Source: JAAKFL01 sp964629645
GTDB lineage: Bacteria > Chlamydiota > Chlamydiia > Chlamydiales > SLFE01
Assembly (NCBI GenBank): GCA_964629645.1
Contig: CAZVSU010000005.1
Coordinates: 1-54,110 of the forward strand
Length of the DNA stretch: 54,110 nt
Direction: 5' to 3'
Part shown: in pieces, positions 51,408 to 54,110 of the stretch
Position numbering within the stretch: position 1 is the first letter of the stretch
How the letters are laid out: each line of letters begins with the position of its first letter
Translations under genes and position numbers: made by a program
The notes under the pieces: generated by a model
What the model was told of the DNA's origin: nothing
Database searches by the model: none
Seen by the model: only the letters and a program-made list of their open reading frames with translations

Positions 51408-54014
51408 ATGATTCGAGATTGCGCATGTCTCGACAAGGCCTCGTGTTTCGAATGTGACGACCTCCCGGAAAGAGGCCTGTTAGTCGATCGGTATCTGTCT
51501 GTCGAACAAGGCATTGCTCTAAATGATCCCCCCACTCCTATCAACAACGCAAGAAAAATGGCGAAAGGCGATAGCGTGTGCAACGAAATATTTGCACAAA
51601 AGATACACAGCTTCGAAGGAAAAGGGGGAACTCTTTCAGGCCAGGTGTCGACATTAAAGTCTTATGGCCATAAGGAACCGGAAGGGAACGAAAAAGAGGA
51701 GGAAACAAACAACGCTCTTCAAATTGATGAGATGATCACATCCTTAAAAACCATGCAGGATGCCTTGCCGGATGGTTGTCTGGAACAATGCGTTGACCTC
51801 GCGATGAATAGCAAAAACGCACTCCTGAATTTGGGAAAAATTATGTGGCTGATCGATCACCAAAGCGACCAATTCCCTGCCATCTTGCATCAGGGCAACC
51901 CCCTGACGCTCATCAACCAACTCTTTGACCAAAAGATGAACCACATATTAGATCTGATGAAGAAACAGGTAAAACAAGAAAAAAAAATGGGATTGCAGCC
52001 ATCTGAAATGATAAAGGGAACGCTCATTCCGAAGAAAATTGCCGATATTGTCATCACAAAGTCCGGAAAAATTAACCTTGGCCTTCTTAAGTTTGTGCAA
52101 CCCCTTTTTATGAAAGAGCATGCACAGACCCTAAACTACGGAATCAGCTTGAAGCAAACGCTCGATCAATTCTTGAAATCGCCGGAACTTCGGGAAAGAT
52201 TTTCCGAAGTTCGGGCACCCGAAAATACGGAATCACGCATGTCGACTCTTGTTAGAATAAGTCTAGGCCTCCCAAAAGACAGCCCCTTGTCAGATGCCGA
52301 CGCCAAACGAGCGGCGATAGCGGCTCTTTTATCTCACCTGAGGCAATATTCACAACACTCTTGTTTTGCTGCCTTTTTAGCCATCAATATGAAAAGAGGA
52401 CACCTTATGAGTTGTCTGGATGATTTTATTTCATTGTTGGAAAACGGTCATCTTACCCGCGAGGTGGACAACCAAACAAAGCATTTTCCCTTTTTAATGA
52501 AAATGAGCAGCGCATCGCTCAATCGGCGATTTTTACTTCTTCGCAACGGAATGGCCGCCATTGACAAAGTCACAGTTTGTCCGATTGAGGATAATTCTGG
52601 ACTCGTTGCCGCATGCCTCGTGATGGGCATTGGCGATCCTAAAAACGCATTGCTGGACATTTCAAATCAAATCAACGGCATGACGACACCGCAAACAGTG
52701 ATCAAAAGGCTGGCCATTTGGCAAGCAAAACGGACTAAGACATCCCGGTATAAAGGCAAATATTTCCACGAGGGGTGTTTTGCCTTTGGCGCTCAAGAGG
52801 CAAACCCGTTGCTAAAAGTTTGGGTCAACACGATTGCCGGCATGGCAGAGGGAACCGCTCATTGCTTTTTAGGCACGTGCCTCGTCAAATCTGTCTTGAA
52901 CGTGATTCACAATTTTCTTGTGAAAAGCGGTTTCGCTGATACCAAACAGATGACACATGCTCTGATCAAAAAGCTCACAGTGTCTACAAAATATATGTAC
53001 GACCCGAGCGTCGGTTTTTTTGGAGATGATTTTGAAGGTGGTTTTGTGTTGTATGAAATCCTGGAGACTAACAGGCTGAAACGAATCGACAGCATTTTGC
53101 TTTTTAAAGAATTCTTAAAACACGCCTTCGCTTCAGTCGAGAGAGAATGTATTGATCACAGCCCTCCTATTTCACTCTGTCGGGACTTTTGTCAAACTTC
53201 GGAGTGTATCAAACAAATTGTCCATGACTATCAAGGTCATATTGGCGCGCACTACGGCAAAATAAGTGAAAAAGACAACATCAAGCCGTGGATCAATATT
53301 TTCGGCCACAACGCACAGTCCATTTTAGATGTGTATTTCGAAAGCCAACAGCCCCTTCATCGAGTCGCTTTCACCTCAAAAAATGGGTATCACCTCATGA
53401 AGACAATCCTCGATTTGGGGAGACGTTTACAAGGATTTGAAAAACGCCTGTTATTGGAAAACCCTCATTTTATGACACCTGCAAGAGTCGTCAATTACCA
53501 CGCTTTTTCGCTTTTGCTTGGTCACTCCAGCTTGAAAACAGCTTGGCAAGGCGCTCTCAGTCCTTTTAAGTGGATGAAAAAAAATCTTCTCAAAACCGGA
53601 AGGCGGCTAGCAAACGAGCCCTTGAGTCAAGAAGAGCGAACAAAATTGACGTCTCTTCTGGACGCCGGGTTCGAAGACATCACGATTTTAAACGGGCTGT
53701 CTCCTAAAAAAGCCCGTAAGCATCTTCTCTTATCAGTAAAAAAGAACAAAGCGGAATTTAGACGAATCTTCGACACCAAAGTCATTGAAGCTTTTGATAA
53801 TGGAAAAAAGAAACTTATGGTGCAGTCCATCATTCACTTTGCTGATACAAATCTCTATAGCGGCATACACGATGTCCATTTTTGCTTCTGCGTCAACCCA
53901 GGTTCAGGAAAGGTTGAGGTGTGGCAAGCGAACGATGACAATAGCGGTCTAAAGCCCCTTGATCAAAACGACATTGCCCGCAACGCTCAGTGGGAAGTTT
54001 ACTTGAACATCTAA
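51408..54014 (+). CDS. Large unrecognised protein, possible cysteine-protease-like effector
   Basis: 868 aa with no family I can name. A strong GAGGAGGT ribosome site precedes the ATG. The N-terminus is cysteine-rich (CACLDKASCFEC, residues 5-16), then polar to about 110. The rest is mostly helical without membrane segments or a Sec signal. A buried-looking Cys319 lies in QYSQHSCFAAFLA. The C-terminal block has IIHFADTNL (H810), then GIHDVHFCFCVNPGSGKVEVW (H821, H824) and an Asn/Asp-rich end. Cys early, then His on a strand, then Asp/Asn is the order of papain-fold proteases and transglutaminases, so a host-directed peptidase is conceivable. This is inference only. No T3SS chaperone gene is nearby. 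Confidence 0.55.
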   Translation: MIRDCACLDKASCFECDDLPERGLLVDRYLSVEQGIALNDPPTPINNARKMAKGDSVCNEIFAQKIHSFEGKGGTLSGQVSTLKSYGHKEPEGNEKEEETNNALQIDEMITSLKTMQDALPDGCLEQCVDLAMNSKNALLNLGKIMWLIDHQSDQFPAILHQGNPLTLINQLFDQKMNHILDLMKKQVKQEKKMGLQPSEMIKGTLIPKKIADIVITKSGKINLGLLKFVQPLFMKEHAQTLNYGISLKQTLDQFLKSPELRERFSEVRAPENTESRMSTLVRISLGLPKDSPLSDADAKRAAIAALLSHLRQYSQHSCFAAFLAINMKRGHLMSCLDDFISLLENGHLTREVDNQTKHFPFLMKMSSASLNRRFLLLRNGMAAIDKVTVCPIEDNSGLVAACLVMGIGDPKNALLDISNQINGMTTPQTVIKRLAIWQAKRTKTSRYKGKYFHEGCFAFGAQEANPLLKVWVNTIAGMAEGTAHCFLGTCLVKSVLNVIHNFLVKSGFADTKQMTHALIKKLTVSTKYMYDPSVGFFGDDFEGGFVLYEILETNRLKRIDSILLFKEFLKHAFASVERECIDHSPPISLCRDFCQTSECIKQIVHDYQGHIGAHYGKISEKDNIKPWINIFGHNAQSILDVYFESQQPLHRVAFTSKNGYHLMKTILDLGRRLQGFEKRLLLENPHFMTPARVVNYHAFSLLLGHSSLKTAWQGALSPFKWMKKNLLKTGRRLANEPLSQEERTKLTSLLDAGFEDITILNGLSPKKARKHLLLSVKKNKAEFRRIFDTKVIEAFDNGKKKLMVQSIIHFADTNLYSGIHDVHFCFCVNPGSGKVEVWQANDDNSGLKPLDQNDIARNAQWEVYLNI

Positions 54015-54040
54015 TGATGCACTAAATTTGGAATCAACTT

Positions 54041-54060
54041 AATTTGAAGGCGTCCCCTAG
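54041..54060 (+). repeat. Second copy of the 28871-28913 hairpin arm
   Basis: The sequence from 54041 (AATTTGAAGGCGTCCCCTAG) matches the reverse complement of the left arm and flank of the 28871-28913 palindrome at about 17 of 20 positions, including the flanking CCCxTA. No partner arm is visible before the window ends. The remaining bases to 54110 are AT-rich with no gene. Confidence 0.4.
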
Positions 54061-54110
54061 TACACCTTATAAAAAATTCTTGATAATATTTCTGTCTTTA
54101 ATTAGGCTGT

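Noticed and set aside
1..54110. Insertion sequences, integrase genes, phage genes and rRNA
   Set aside because: No transposase, recombinase, capsid-type or rRNA sequence was recognised on either strand, and only one tRNA was found.

Overview
The window looks like a chromosomal segment of a member of the phylum Chlamydiota outside the family Chlamydiaceae (an amoeba-associated 'chlamydia-like' bacterium of the Waddlia/Criblamydia/Parachlamydia kind). This is inferred from gene order as I recall it from Chlamydia: rsfS-fabF-Nudix, rsbV-miaA, rplM-rpsI and infC-rpmI-rplT-pheS all sit here in chlamydial order. It also rests on an accessory gene set (complete Men pathway, type III glutamine synthetase, heptosyltransferase-like protein, type I secretion) that Chlamydiaceae lack. 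No database search was possible. One run of 100 N lies at 38714-38813, inside a repeat.

Bases 267-12285 hold a tightly packed minus-strand block: glnN - nadD - rsfS - fabF - Nudix hydrolase - menF - menD - menH - menB - menA - menC - menE. Most neighbours overlap or lie within a few bases. The men genes cover chorismate to demethylmenaquinone by the classical o-succinylbenzoate route, except that no DHNA-CoA thioesterase is visible. Upstream on the same strand are a coiled-coil protein, miaA and an anti-sigma-factor antagonist. Bases 16155-28833 carry housekeeping genes: a tail-less ssb, rplM-rpsI, miaB, a TM2-domain protein, an NhaC-type antiporter, valS, a CBS-domain protein, a BioD-like/DRTGG protein overlapping mnmA, a WaaC-like glycosyltransferase and an unrecognised protein with a DEDD-exonuclease-like outline.

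Bases 28914-45311 form an accessory module. A 10.9-kb minus-strand gene encodes a giant (at least 3632 aa) acidic surface protein: a BapA-prefix-like N-terminus, more than 30 tandem cadherin/Ig-like repeats and a C-terminal type I secretion target domain. Divergent from it lies a tight operon for a TolC-like outer-membrane protein, a LapB-type ABC exporter with a degenerate peptidase domain, and an HlyD/LapC-type adaptor. Substrate and dedicated exporter share an intergenic region with plausible promoters in both directions. I infer that they work as one adhesin-secretion system.

Bases 45312-49708 form a minus-strand transcription unit: tRNA-Val(GAC), a degenerate threonyl-tRNA-synthetase-like gene in the position thrS occupies in other bacteria, infC, rpmI, rplT, pheS and an RluA-type pseudouridine synthase. 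A strong promoter precedes the tRNA. Bases 49907-54014 carry a probable secreted HMA-like protein, a gamma-glutamylcyclotransferase-like protein and a large unrecognised protein that could be a cysteine-protease-like effector.

The most unusual items are the giant adhesin with its own type I exporter, the synthetase-like gene that has lost its zinc and editing ligands and its anticodon domain, and the 868-aa protein at the right end.
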